Source: Proteobacteria bacterium ST_bin11
Lineage (GTDB): Bacteria; Pseudomonadota; Gammaproteobacteria; Methylococcales; Methylomonadaceae
DNA length: 64,000 nt
Direction: 5' to 3'
Assembly: GCA_002083615.1 (NCBI GenBank)
Contig: MSXO01000020.1
Coordinates: 62,001 to 126,000 of the forward strand
Shown here piece by piece: positions 1 to 8,373 of the stretch. Below the pieces are notes generated by a model that saw only the letters and a program-made list of their open reading frames with translations, was not told the DNA's origin and did not search any database. The position numbers and the translations under genes were made by a program. Position 1 is the stretch's first letter. Every line of letters begins with the position of its first letter.

Positions 1-2709
1 ATGCAGGGGTTAGCGCTTGAAGATATGAATGTGGCGATTCATTATTACGATGCTGAGAACCGCACCTCCTTGATGTATGGGGCCCTGAAAGCGGCGAAGA
101 CAGGCCTAACCGAGTCCAGACAATCCATTCGCTTTGCTAACCGCACCTTGGAGATTATTGTCCAACCAGAGGCCGCATTCCTTTCGACCCATGCCTCCTT
201 GCTACCATGGATGGTGTTATTGGGCGGATTGTTGTTTACCATGCTACTCAGTGCGTATCTATTATCCGCTACCGGTAGGGCGGCTACGATAGCGGCACTG
301 GTCGATAAGCGTACTGCTCAGCTTGATGCGGCAAATTCAAGCTTAAAGAATGCGTATATCAGTTTGGCCGAGAAAGGCCAAAAACTTCATGATTTGTACG
401 AGCTATCGCCGTTAGGCATCGCTTTGTTGGATGTGCACGGCAAATTCGTTGAATTCAATTATGCGTTTCAACGGATGACGGGGTACACGTTGGAGGAGCT
501 CAAACAACTCGATTATCTGAGCTTATCCGCCGATAAAGAGCAGGATTTGGATGAACAATTAACTTGGTTGGCGAAAACCGGACAATACGGTTCCGATGAA
601 GCCACGTTCATACATAAAAAAGGCAGGCCGGTGTCATTGCAACTGAGCGGCACCAAAGTTGCCGGTGCCGAAGGTCGCGATTATATTTGGTTCATTGCCG
701 AGGACGTAACGCAAGCCAAAGCCAACAAAGAGGTGCTGCGGCAAAGTGAGTTGAAATATCGAAAGCTATTCAATAGTTCGCATGATGCGGTGATGATGGT
801 CGACGATACCCGATTTCTGGATTGTAATCAGGCCACCTTGGATTTATTCGGCTACGATGCGGTTTCCGATTTTTGCCGTTTGCACCCGGGTAATGTTTCT
901 CCCCCAAACCAAGCAGACGGCAGAGATTCGCTAGAGTTGGCAAACCAGAATATGGCCACAGCGATCAAAAACGGGCATCTGGAATTTGAGTGGCTACATC
1001 GACGTACGGACGGAAGTGTGTTTCCCGCGCATGTCACCCTGACGCGGATTAGTTTGGACGGCCATTTGGTTTTACAAGGCGTGGTTCGCGATCTTAGCGA
1101 GCAGAAACGGGCTGAACAGGCTTTGATCGAAGCAAAAGAAGTGGCCGAGACCATGGCGGCATTTAAATCGGAGTTCCTGGCAAATATGTCGCACGAAATC
1201 CGCACCCCGATGAATGCGGTGATTGGCTTGTCGCAGTTGGCTTTGAATAAGCCGGTATCGGACGAGGTGAGGGACTATCTGCAAAAAATCCACGGCAGCT
1301 CGGAAAGTTTACTTTCTGTGCTTAACGATATTCTCGACTTCTCCAAAATAGAGGCCGGTAAATTGGGTGTCGAACAAGCCGAATTCAACCTGAATTATGT
1401 GTTGGACAACCTGCGCAATTTGTTTGCCTTATCCGCAGAGGAAAAAGGCCTGGACTTCAAGATAGAGGTCGCGTCCGATGTACCTCTTAGCTTGGAGGGT
1501 GATGCCCTGCGTTTGCAACAGATTCTCTCCAACCTATTGGGCAATGCGCTGAAGTTCACCGAGCGCGGCTTCGTTACCTTGCGAGTGGCTTTGCTTGATT
1601 TGCACAAAGTGCATGTCAAGCTACGTTTTAGCGTAATCGATACCGGTATCGGGATTCCCGCAGAGGATATGCCCAAGTTGTTTAAGGCCTTTAGTCAACT
1701 GGATGCGTCGATTACTCGTCGTTTTGGTGGCAGCGGATTGGGGTTGGCCATCAGCCATAAGCTTCTGCAATTGATGGGCAGCGATTTTAATGTCGAAAGT
1801 CAGCCGGGGCTGGGTTCGAATTTTAGTTTTGACTTATTGCTCGGGGTTGCCGAGCAGCAAGAGGCCTTACCGGCGGCCCGACCGCATTCTGAAACCAAGG
1901 CCGGCGGATTGGCGAAGACGCTTGGCGAGAGAGGTCGCGCGTTGCGGGATACGCGGATTCTGGTGGCCGAAGATCATCTTATCAATCAGAAAGTATTGAA
2001 AGAGTTTCTGGAGTTATGCGGGGTTAAGGTCGACCTTGCCGCCGACGGCCAAGAAGCCTTAGCCTTGCTGGCAGAGCATCGTTATGATGCGGTCTTGATG
2101 GATATTCATATGCCGGTGTTGAGCGGCCTTGCTGCTACCGAACAGATCCGCCGGAATCCCGCCTATAAAGCGCTGCCGATTATTGCACTGACTGCCGGCG
2201 TGACACAGGAAGAGCGGGAAAAGTGCCTGGCTAGCGGCATGAACGAGTTTGTCGTCAAGCCGATCCAACCCCAGCAATTGATTGACGTGTTGTGCGAGCA
2301 GATCAGGCCAGGTTCCATCAGCGTTGCGGCCAATGCTGCCATTCAAAGCCAACGCGATGTCGCGTCGTTTAGCTTAAGGGGGTTGCCCGGCTTTGATTTC
2401 AACAATGCGCTGGATCTTCTGGATGGCGACGAAGGTTTTTTGATCGATTTACTCAACAGTTTTCGTAATAGCGCCGCAACGACCTTAACTGAGCTTGATG
2501 AGTTGTTGGATAAGCAGGATTTCCCGGCCGCCCGCGACCTGCTGCACGGCTTGAAAGGCGTCGCCGCTAACTTGGGCGCAAGTAGCCTGGAACATGCCGC
2601 GAGCAAGCTTTGTATAGCGTTAAAGCAGGAGACTTTAGTTCAAGCCGACTACGCCGAGTTTAAACGGGTAATGATCGAAGTGCTGGCCGCACTGGAGCCG
2701 TTGGCATAG
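1..2709 (+). CDS. Hybrid sensor histidine kinase/response regulator with Hpt domain (5' end cut by window)
   Basis: Membrane-bound phosphorelay kinase. The reading frame is open from base 1, so the N-terminus lies outside the window. The first ~65 residues resemble the end of a CHASE-type periplasmic sensor, followed by a membrane segment at about 68-90. Two PAS domains follow (about 130-240 and 255-370). HisKA has the phospho-acceptor His398 in a SHEIRTPMN box, followed by HATPase_c with N-box and G-boxes (GTGIGIP- and GGSGLGL-like). A receiver domain has phospho-acceptor Asp701 in LMDIHMP. A C-terminal Hpt domain has His849 in LLHGLKG. All the phosphotransfer residues needed for a His-Asp-His relay are present. 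No output regulator lies beside it, so the target and the signal are unknown. The domain assignment is firm; the CHASE call is weaker because only its tail is visible. Confidence 0.93.
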   Translation: MQGLALEDMNVAIHYYDAENRTSLMYGALKAAKTGLTESRQSIRFANRTLEIIVQPEAAFLSTHASLLPWMVLLGGLLFTMLLSAYLLSATGRAATIAALVDKRTAQLDAANSSLKNAYISLAEKGQKLHDLYELSPLGIALLDVHGKFVEFNYAFQRMTGYTLEELKQLDYLSLSADKEQDLDEQLTWLAKTGQYGSDEATFIHKKGRPVSLQLSGTKVAGAEGRDYIWFIAEDVTQAKANKEVLRQSELKYRKLFNSSHDAVMMVDDTRFLDCNQATLDLFGYDAVSDFCRLHPGNVSPPNQADGRDSLELANQNMATAIKNGHLEFEWLHRRTDGSVFPAHVTLTRISLDGHLVLQGVVRDLSEQKRAEQALIEAKEVAETMAAFKSEFLANMSHEIRTPMNAVIGLSQLALNKPVSDEVRDYLQKIHGSSESLLSVLNDILDFSKIEAGKLGVEQAEFNLNYVLDNLRNLFALSAEEKGLDFKIEVASDVPLSLEGDALRLQQILSNLLGNALKFTERGFVTLRVALLDLHKVHVKLRFSVIDTGIGIPAEDMPKLFKAFSQLDASITRRFGGSGLGLAISHKLLQLMGSDFNVESQPGLGSNFSFDLLLGVAEQQEALPAARPHSETKAGGLAKTLGERGRALRDTRILVAEDHLINQKVLKEFLELCGVKVDLAADGQEALALLAEHRYDAVLMDIHMPVLSGLAATEQIRRNPAYKALPIIALTAGVTQEEREKCLASGMNEFVVKPIQPQQLIDVLCEQIRPGSISVAANAAIQSQRDVASFSLRGLPGFDFNNALDLLDGDEGFLIDLLNSFRNSAATTLTELDELLDKQDFPAARDLLHGLKGVAANLGASSLEHAASKLCIALKQETLVQADYAEFKRVMIEVLAALEPLA

Positions 2710-2877
2710 TAGCTGGATAGCTTTCCGGTTTGCCACGTGGCGCGCAATTGGGGTGCTTAAGTCGCTCATGTGCCTTTGTTGGCCGATCAAGTTCTGCAGC
2801 GTCGCGATCGGTTTATCGGTGTAAAATCTCGCGGTCAATTTCAGTAAGTTAATTCGTCTAGCCATGGGGACCGCACA

Positions 2878-3504
2878 ATGAATGATTTGGTGTTCTATAC
2901 CAATCCACAGTCGCGTGGGCGTATTGTCCACTGGATGCTGGAAGAAATCAGCGAACCTTACGAAACGATCTGGCTGGAATTCGGGGCTACGATGAAAAAC
3001 GCCGAGTATCTGACGGTTAACCCGATGGGCAAGGTGCCGGCGCTGAAACACGGCGCCGCGTTCATCACGGAAACTCCGGCTATTTGCGCGTATCTGGCTG
3101 ATCATTTTCCGGAGAAAAATTTGCTTCCAGCCTTAAACCATCCTGCGCGCGCCGATTATTTCCGTTGGCTGTTTTTCGCTGCGGGTCCGCTGGAACAGGC
3201 GATGACCGCTAAGGCGCTGGATTGGCAGGTACCCGAGGGCAAGCAGGGGTTTGTAGGTTTTGGCAGTTACGCGGCCACCCTGGCTGCTGTCGAAAAAGCG
3301 TTGCAGCCGGGGCCGTATATTTGCGGTGCCCAGTTTACCGCAGCAGATGTGTATCTTGGTTCGCAGCTTGGTTGGGGGATGATGTTTGGGACCATTGAAA
3401 AACATCCGCTGTTCGAAGATTATGTGGCGCGGGTCTATAGTCGTCCGGCGGCCTTGAAAGCCATTCGTCTTAACGAAGAGTATTTGCAACATCATCAAGC
3501 CTGA
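2878..3504 (+). CDS. Glutathione S-transferase family protein
   Basis: 208 residues, the usual length for a cytosolic GST. The N-terminal thioredoxin-like domain (about 1-80) starts with a strand leading to SRGRIVHW and contains NPMGKVPAL and the ETPAICAYLAD segment, which is the glutathione-binding cis-Pro/ET(S)xAI pattern of GSTs. The all-helical C-terminal domain follows, with TAADVYLGS matching the conserved N-capping box. It would conjugate or reduce electrophiles with glutathione in the cytoplasm; the substrate cannot be told. A GGGGA stretch sits 10 bp before the ATG. It lies just upstream of murI on the same strand with a gap of about 36 bp, but no functional link is known. Confidence 0.9.
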   Translation: MNDLVFYTNPQSRGRIVHWMLEEISEPYETIWLEFGATMKNAEYLTVNPMGKVPALKHGAAFITETPAICAYLADHFPEKNLLPALNHPARADYFRWLFFAAGPLEQAMTAKALDWQVPEGKQGFVGFGSYAATLAAVEKALQPGPYICGAQFTAADVYLGSQLGWGMMFGTIEKHPLFEDYVARVYSRPAALKAIRLNEEYLQHHQA

Positions 3505-3540
3505 TCAGTTTCATACGTGCATAAATCGACAGACTCTTTC

Positions 3541-4395
3541 ATGACAGGCCTAAGCAATAATGCCCCCATTGGTGTATTTGATTCCGGTGCCGGCGGACTT
3601 TCCGTATTGCGGGCAATCCGCGAAGAGCTGCCGATGGAAGATTTGCTGTACGTGGCTGACTCCGGCCATGCGCCTTACGGTGACCGGGATGAGGATTTTA
3701 TTGCGGACCGAGCGACAACGATTACCGAATCGCTACTCGATGCCGGCGTTAAGGCTATCGTGGTGGCGTGCAATACCGCAACGGTGGTCGCAATAGAAAA
3801 ACTGCGCTCATGGTGTCCGGTGCCGGTGGTGGCGATGGAGCCGGCTATCAAACCGGCGGCGCAAACCACTAAGTCCGGCGTAGTTGGTGTACTGGCCACC
3901 AGCCGAACCCTCGCCAGCCCGAGTGTGGCTAGACTTTGCGCCGCCTACGGTAAAGATATTCAAATAATCTTGCAGCCTTGTCCTGGCTTGGTCGAACAAG
4001 TTGAAAAGGTGCAATTGCAGAGCGAGACAACGCGCGAACTTCTGATTCGCTACCTCTCGCCGTTGCTGCTAGCCGGCGCAGATACCCTGGTGCTGGGGTG
4101 CACCCATTACCCGTTTCTGGTGCCACTCATCCGTAAAATTGTCGGGCCGGATGTTGCCATAATCGATCCGGCGACTGCAGTTGCAAAAGAGTTGGGCCGT
4201 CGCCTGCAAGGCAAACTGACCCCGGCTTCCCGAGAGCGGGTGGCAGACGTTAGGTTTTTTTCAAGCTCTGCCACCGAAGACGCTAGCCTGATCATTTCCG
4301 CGTTGTGGGGTAGCCGGGTAGTTGTTCGTGGTCTTAAACGAAACGGCAGCGGCAATCAGATCAGTTCTGCTATCGAGCCCAGAGCCTTGGGTTAG
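3541..4395 (+). CDS. murI: Glutamate racemase
   Basis: Converts L-glutamate to D-glutamate for peptidoglycan. From the ATG used here it has 284 residues, a normal length. It starts almost at once with IGVFDSGAGGLSVL, the family hallmark. The two catalytic cysteines are in VACNTATV (Cys77) and LGCTHYPF (Cys187), and the substrate-binding ADSGHAPYG stretch is present. An in-frame GTG 24 bp upstream (3517) would add eight residues; I prefer the ATG because the conserved start of the fold follows closely, but neither has a strong ribosome binding site. It is the only cell-wall gene nearby. Confidence 0.95.
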   Translation: MTGLSNNAPIGVFDSGAGGLSVLRAIREELPMEDLLYVADSGHAPYGDRDEDFIADRATTITESLLDAGVKAIVVACNTATVVAIEKLRSWCPVPVVAMEPAIKPAAQTTKSGVVGVLATSRTLASPSVARLCAAYGKDIQIILQPCPGLVEQVEKVQLQSETTRELLIRYLSPLLLAGADTLVLGCTHYPFLVPLIRKIVGPDVAIIDPATAVAKELGRRLQGKLTPASRERVADVRFFSSSATEDASLIISALWGSRVVVRGLKRNGSGNQISSAIEPRALG

Positions 4396-4616
4396 CAAGC
4401 AGCGCGATTTTTAAGAAGCCGTCACCATTCAGCCAAGCGCGAAACAGGGCAAACCGCTGAATGCGGCCGACTCTGCTGATAGTCAGTCCTATACCGTCAA
4501 GTTTAGGATTAACAGTTGGTCCGGCGGTTATCGAAGTCTGAATGATTAAGCCGGGCAGGGAGTGCTCACCATGAACGGCTCAAAGCAAAGGATTGTCGAT
4601 TTTGCTAGCCCTAGTC

Positions 4617-5129
4617 TTATAGCATCCCATGCTCTTGCAGCATGGCATAAGCAGCATTTATCTGTCTGGTCTGTTCCTCGGCGATTTGCTTGATTTTTAT
4701 CCCCAAGACTTCCACCCTATCGGGATGATATTCGGAAATCTTCTTTTTGTAGGCTGTTTTTATATCCATAGGAATAGCGTCTGCGCTCAGGCCGAGAATC
4801 GAATAACAATCCGCTAGGGATTTAATAGTGTGATCCTCTTCTGGGAGTTTTATTTCTGTTACATAGACATTGCGGTGCTCGTCAATATCTAGTTTGAATT
4901 GTGCGTGACACTTTCGGCATCGCGCTTTATTGCCTTCGATGGGCAAAGTAAATTTAATCTGTTGCGAGCAGGATGGACAGGAGATTGTTCGCAGATTGGC
5001 AGGGGTCCTAAGGGCAGGCTGTTTTTGCCTTTGAGTGATAAGGCGATTTTTTCTAAGCTGGAAGACGATGAATCCCAGCAAAAAAACATTTACTGTTATC
5101 GATGCGAGCAGGCCAATAGTTGTCATCAT
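4617..5129 (-). CDS. Membrane-anchored J-domain protein with zinc-ribbon
   Basis: 170 residues. An N-terminal membrane segment (about 4-24) is followed by basic residues, suggesting a cytoplasmic C-terminus. A four-cysteine zinc ribbon follows (CPSC at 51-54, CRKC at 71-74), then a C-terminal J domain with the HPD motif at 135-137 that stimulates DnaK ATPase. It is therefore probably a specialised DnaK co-chaperone tethered to the membrane rather than the general DnaJ, which is longer and has a different zinc finger. It stands alone between murI and a gene-poor stretch. The client is unknown. Confidence 0.8.
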   Translation of the reverse strand: MMTTIGLLASITVNVFLLGFIVFQLRKNRLITQRQKQPALRTPANLRTISCPSCSQQIKFTLPIEGNKARCRKCHAQFKLDIDEHRNVYVTEIKLPEEDHTIKSLADCYSILGLSADAIPMDIKTAYKKKISEYHPDRVEVLGIKIKQIAEEQTRQINAAYAMLQEHGML

Positions 5130-5804
5130 TCCAGATTAGTGTCCAGCCAGCGTTATTTAACTATTAACCGGGTGGCCCGTATGCCTTTTGACTATCATCA
5201 CCTTTTGACACCATCTTTAGCAAATAAGGGATGATGCCGCGAAATGTCGGAATAACCAAATACCACCAGCCGCTTATGTCATGGTAGCGGCGGATACTCA
5301 CGGCAAAGGAAAGAAACGGAGCGACCAGATTGCTGATTGCCGCAACCGTTGCCGGCTCGCCGTATGGCTTGGTCCATCATCTCTGCTGGCATCGGCACTA
5401 ATAGCCGAAAAGCCCAAGCCACCGGTATTCGGCTCTCGTGCCCTGCCTCTAAAAACAAATGCTTTTTGCACTGCTGCGCTAAGCGGTTCACGGTAGCTGG
5501 CCGCTGAGACTGAATAGCTGTCCCTCATTGCGTACAGATTTAGATGTGAACACTTTCCAGATTTTGCTTTCCGCAATTTGGGCAGTACATTTTGATCTCT
5601 AATCCCCTTCTTGAAGCAGCGATATACGGCATGCCGCTGGAGCGACCTGAGACAGTTAGCACTGCCATCCGCGAAGCGATCAGGGCTAAATTGTTGCTCT
5701 ATCAATCCTGGTCAGGCTGAGTTTGTAAAAACTGCCTGCAAGCCAATTTGGCTAACGTAAGGTTTATCGACGCGAAACCGCTTTGCGCGGTTGAGCGGAT
5801 AAAA
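5130..5804. other. Gene-poor stretch with a possible zinc-ribbon remnant
   Basis: No convincing gene in 675 bp. On the minus strand at 5540-5590 a 16-codon ORF reads MYCPNCGKQN followed by a short tail and a stop. That start is typical of zinc-ribbon proteins, but nothing matching continues in any frame, so it is at most a remnant. The longer open frames here on either strand have no recognisable composition or motif. Confidence 0.35.
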
Positions 5805-5990
5805 CTACTTGTTCAGTTCGTCGTTTGCATCTTCTTGGTCATTCGGCGCCTGTTTGACAGCGCGTTTTTTGGGTTGCTTAACAGCGGTCTGCTGATTGAT
5901 ACGCTCAAGTTGAGCTAGAAAATACGAGTCGTAGTTCCAGTTTGGCTTAGCAGCAATGGGTTCGGGTTTGGTATCTCTGTTGTCGCTCAT
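5805..5990 (-). CDS. Small protein with W-x-YD-x-YFLAQL motif
   Basis: 61 residues, unknown function. The middle holds WNYDSYFLAQLERINQQ; the C-terminal half is rich in Lys, Gln and Asp/Glu and probably disordered. The gene is supported by a second copy of the same motif in the separate small ORF at 26016-26117 (WHYDTYFLAQLNKIKKQ), which makes chance unlikely. There is no signal peptide or membrane segment. The ribosome binding site is weak. Probably a small cytoplasmic protein. Confidence 0.6.
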   Translation of the reverse strand: MSDNRDTKPEPIAAKPNWNYDSYFLAQLERINQQTAVKQPKKRAVKQAPNDQEDANDELNK

Positions 5991-6215
5991 AGTATTTTCG
6001 TTGATTGCACTCGTAGGGTTAGGAGATTAACGGTGTTGACATTGACTAGCGCGTATCGCTAAACAGGGAGCGACTACGCTAAAGCCTTGTAGAGTAAAAA
6101 GTTTGCCTAAGAAGTTGCCGATTTTTCCGCGCATTCTGAAACCGTCATGTTGGCAGGAGGGGAGGATCAGGACTCACGGATAGCAGCGGTCAAGCAACCA
6201 CCGCCTGTAGCCTGC

Positions 6216-6236
6216 TTCCGGCATTTCCTGCCGGAA
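6216..6236. repeat. REP-like hairpin downstream of the desaturase gene
   Basis: Perfect inverted repeat with 8-bp arms TTCCGGCA/TGCCGGAA and a 5-base loop, 84 bp past the stop of the minus-strand desaturase. There is no T-run after it on either strand, so a REP-type element fits better than an intrinsic terminator. The rest of 5991-6319 shows no gene. Confidence 0.55.
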
Positions 6237-6319
6237 CGACCTTGTGGCGGAAGCAGTTTTATAAACAAGAAACGCTGAGCTTGATTCAATTATTGATCGA
6301 GCAATTGGCACTGGGCGAA

Positions 6320-7444
6320 TCAAGCAGTCGCCGGCTTAAGCATAGAAGTTTTACCGACCATGATATCCGCTGCTTTCAGCATGCGCTTAAATACCGATTC
6401 CTGACAGTAAGGAATATTATGCTTTTCGCACAGCGCTTTCACTTGCGGCTGCAATTTTTGATACTGTCTTAGCGGCAAATCCGGCCATAAGTGGTGTTCG
6501 ATTTGATAATTCAACCAACCGTAGAAAAAGTCGTTGAAATTGGAGCCGGTTGGATAATTGACCGAACCCAAAATCTGCCGCAGATAAAACTCCCCCTTGC
6601 TATGCGATTTTTCATCGAACATCATCACGTCGTCGCCAGCATGATTGGGGATCATCACCAAAAAGCTGTGCATATTGGTGAGAATTTCCGCCAGAATGGA
6701 GTTGATCAACACACTGACAACGGCAAAGCTGCCCAGCGGTAAGAACAGTAGCGGTAACAACACAAACCGATACGCTGTATACGGCAACACGCTTTGCAGC
6801 CACAAGGCCTTACCTTGCGGCGTAAACAGGCTCCAGGCCCCAATACGTGTGGTTTCGGGTTTTGGTTGCCCTTGTAAACGAGCGGCATTTAAAACCAATT
6901 CTTTGTGAGTGCGCGGGGTGTAATAAATAATTTTCCAGATACCGGAAAAAAACGCCACGATGGCATAGCGCTGCCACATCGGCAGTTTGGATTGCCGCAA
7001 CCATTCCATATTGTGCTGGGCATTGTTGGGATCGGTTTCTTCACCCAAGTTGTAATGGTGCAATAAATCGTGTTCGTGATGCCAACCGGCTGGGGTCATC
7101 CAATCCGGCCAATCCAAAAATCGCCGCCAACCCTTCGCGAATTTCTTGCTGGTGTAATTTTTGTCGACGTCCTGCATTTTATCGAAGGCTTTATGCACGA
7201 CGGGATGACCCACCCCAGTCCAGCGCGAAAAACTACCCTGACTGATCAACAACGCGGAAAGCGGATTGGGGAAAATCCAGGCCGTAGCGTAGCCGATGAG
7301 CGAACAAACCTTTCCCCAACGTTCCACCTTCTTTAAGTGGTCGAAGTCGGCGGGACCAATATCCGCTAAAGCTTGTTTGTGAATGTGACTGATGTCTCTG
7401 GCTAATTGCTCGCGATCAACCGATTGGTAACTATTTAAACTCAA
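6320..7444 (-). CDS. Membrane fatty acid desaturase
   Basis: 374 residues; diiron membrane desaturase that introduces a double bond into acyl chains. The three histidine boxes are visible: HPVVH (80-84), HDLLHH (125-130) and QIEHHLWP (324-331). Hydrophobic segments lie between boxes two and three. The QxxHH form of the third box is typical of front-end or acyl-lipid desaturases, but there is no fused cytochrome b5 domain, so electrons must come from a separate ferredoxin or cytochrome. Position specificity cannot be read from the sequence. It is monocistronic as far as can be seen. Confidence 0.88.
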   Translation of the reverse strand: MSLNSYQSVDREQLARDISHIHKQALADIGPADFDHLKKVERWGKVCSLIGYATAWIFPNPLSALLISQGSFSRWTGVGHPVVHKAFDKMQDVDKNYTSKKFAKGWRRFLDWPDWMTPAGWHHEHDLLHHYNLGEETDPNNAQHNMEWLRQSKLPMWQRYAIVAFFSGIWKIIYYTPRTHKELVLNAARLQGQPKPETTRIGAWSLFTPQGKALWLQSVLPYTAYRFVLLPLLFLPLGSFAVVSVLINSILAEILTNMHSFLVMIPNHAGDDVMMFDEKSHSKGEFYLRQILGSVNYPTGSNFNDFFYGWLNYQIEHHLWPDLPLRQYQKLQPQVKALCEKHNIPYCQESVFKRMLKAADIMVGKTSMLKPATA

Positions 7445-7713
7445 AATGTGTTGTCTCTATATAGTGCAAGGGAAGGAAATTGGGATACCTTCGGATAAAA
7501 AGTGCGGGCTTGGCGACCCGCTAACTGTGCTAAAAAAATAGCTATCTGATAGCCTGGCCGGACGGGATAAACCGACTGGCCGGGTAAGATGGCATAAGTC
7601 TACACACCATCCGAATTTTTGCAGGCTTTCTCAAACTCCTCGGCATTTTGCGCGTCAGTGTCAGGAGGTAGCTGTTACATGTTTTAACAGGAGTAATGTA
7701 TTGATTTTTTTAA

Positions 7714-7757
7714 TGGTGCCGACAGAAGGAATCGAACCTGCGACCTTCGCGTTAGGA
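7714..7757 (-). pseudogene. tRNA 3'-half remnant (tRNA-Thr-like), candidate attachment site
   Basis: Read on the minus strand, this is a tRNA 3' half: the end of an anticodon arm, a variable loop, a complete T-arm with GGTTCGATTCC, an acceptor 3' strand, and an encoded CCA at 7714-7716. The 5' half is absent. It matches the 3' half of the intact tRNA-Thr at 17009-17084 at 39 of 44 positions and lies in the same orientation. The differences (for example CTGTCGGCA against ATTGCCGGCA) mean it either came from another threonine tRNA or has drifted. A minus-strand ORF of 87 codons runs through it, but its C-terminal part is only the translated tRNA. Confidence 0.7.
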
Positions 7758-7984
7758 AAACTAGTAGGTGCATTTCTTACTAGTTCTTGGCTAGTCCACG
7801 CATTTTGTATTTTATCCTGATTACCAAATACCCTCAGCAAATTTCGAGCATGTCCCGCTAGGCGAAAGAAAGTGTTGGCGACGTGTTCAATCTGCTCATC
7901 AACGCTACCAATGCCTTGAGGCATTAGAGGATCATGAAAGCAGGGGTGTTGCAGGCTTTATCATGACCCTGGCTTAAGTTGTCA

Positions 7985-8293
7985 TCAGTGGAAAATCTCC
8001 GCGCTAATCGACAGCGGTAAAAATACCGAATCCAAAGCAAAGCTGAATGGCAAATCCACTAACGGGAGGTTGGGAGGCTTAGTTTTAAATTTTCGGATAG
8101 TCGCATCGTCGTTTTCTAACCCGGCCCAATTCAGCCTGGTGCCACTGTACACGAATACCCGTTCGAACAAGGGAACATCGGCATTCAAGCTTTTAAACGT
8201 GGCGCAACCAGACAGCCCAATAGTGCAAAAAGCACCGAAAACGATATTCTTGAGCGTTAGCACTGCAACACTCCGATAATTTTCCTTAAACAT
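7985..8293 (-). CDS. YceK/YidQ-like lipoprotein
   Basis: 102 residues from the ATG used here; an in-frame TTG upstream would add twelve. An N-terminal hydrophobic stretch ends in LSGC, a lipobox with the lipidated Cys at about residue 30. The mature part carries VYSGTRLNW and PLVDLPFSFALDSVFLPL, the two signature segments of the YceK/YidQ (DUF1375) lipoproteins of proteobacteria. It should be a small outer-membrane or periplasmic lipoprotein of unknown function. It sits just downstream of hsdR on the same strand, inside the stretch bounded by the tRNA and its remnant. Confidence 0.75.
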   Translation of the reverse strand: MFKENYRSVAVLTLKNIVFGAFCTIGLSGCATFKSLNADVPLFERVFVYSGTRLNWAGLENDDATIRKFKTKPPNLPLVDLPFSFALDSVFLPLSISAEIFH

Positions 8294-8373
8294 TGCATTA
8301 AGTTGATGGGTATTGGGGTTTAGTTGCAACGGTTTGAATAGCGTGATGGTTAATTTGCCGATGTCATTAGGTA

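Noticed and set aside
5298..5705. 135-codon minus-strand open frame in the gap after the J-domain gene
   Set aside because: No motif, odd composition, and only a 16-codon zinc-ribbon-like start in another frame looks protein-like.
7661..7924. 87-codon minus-strand ORF
   Set aside because: Its C-terminal half is the translated tRNA remnant (VAGSIPSVGT-type sequence) and the N-terminal half matches nothing I know.
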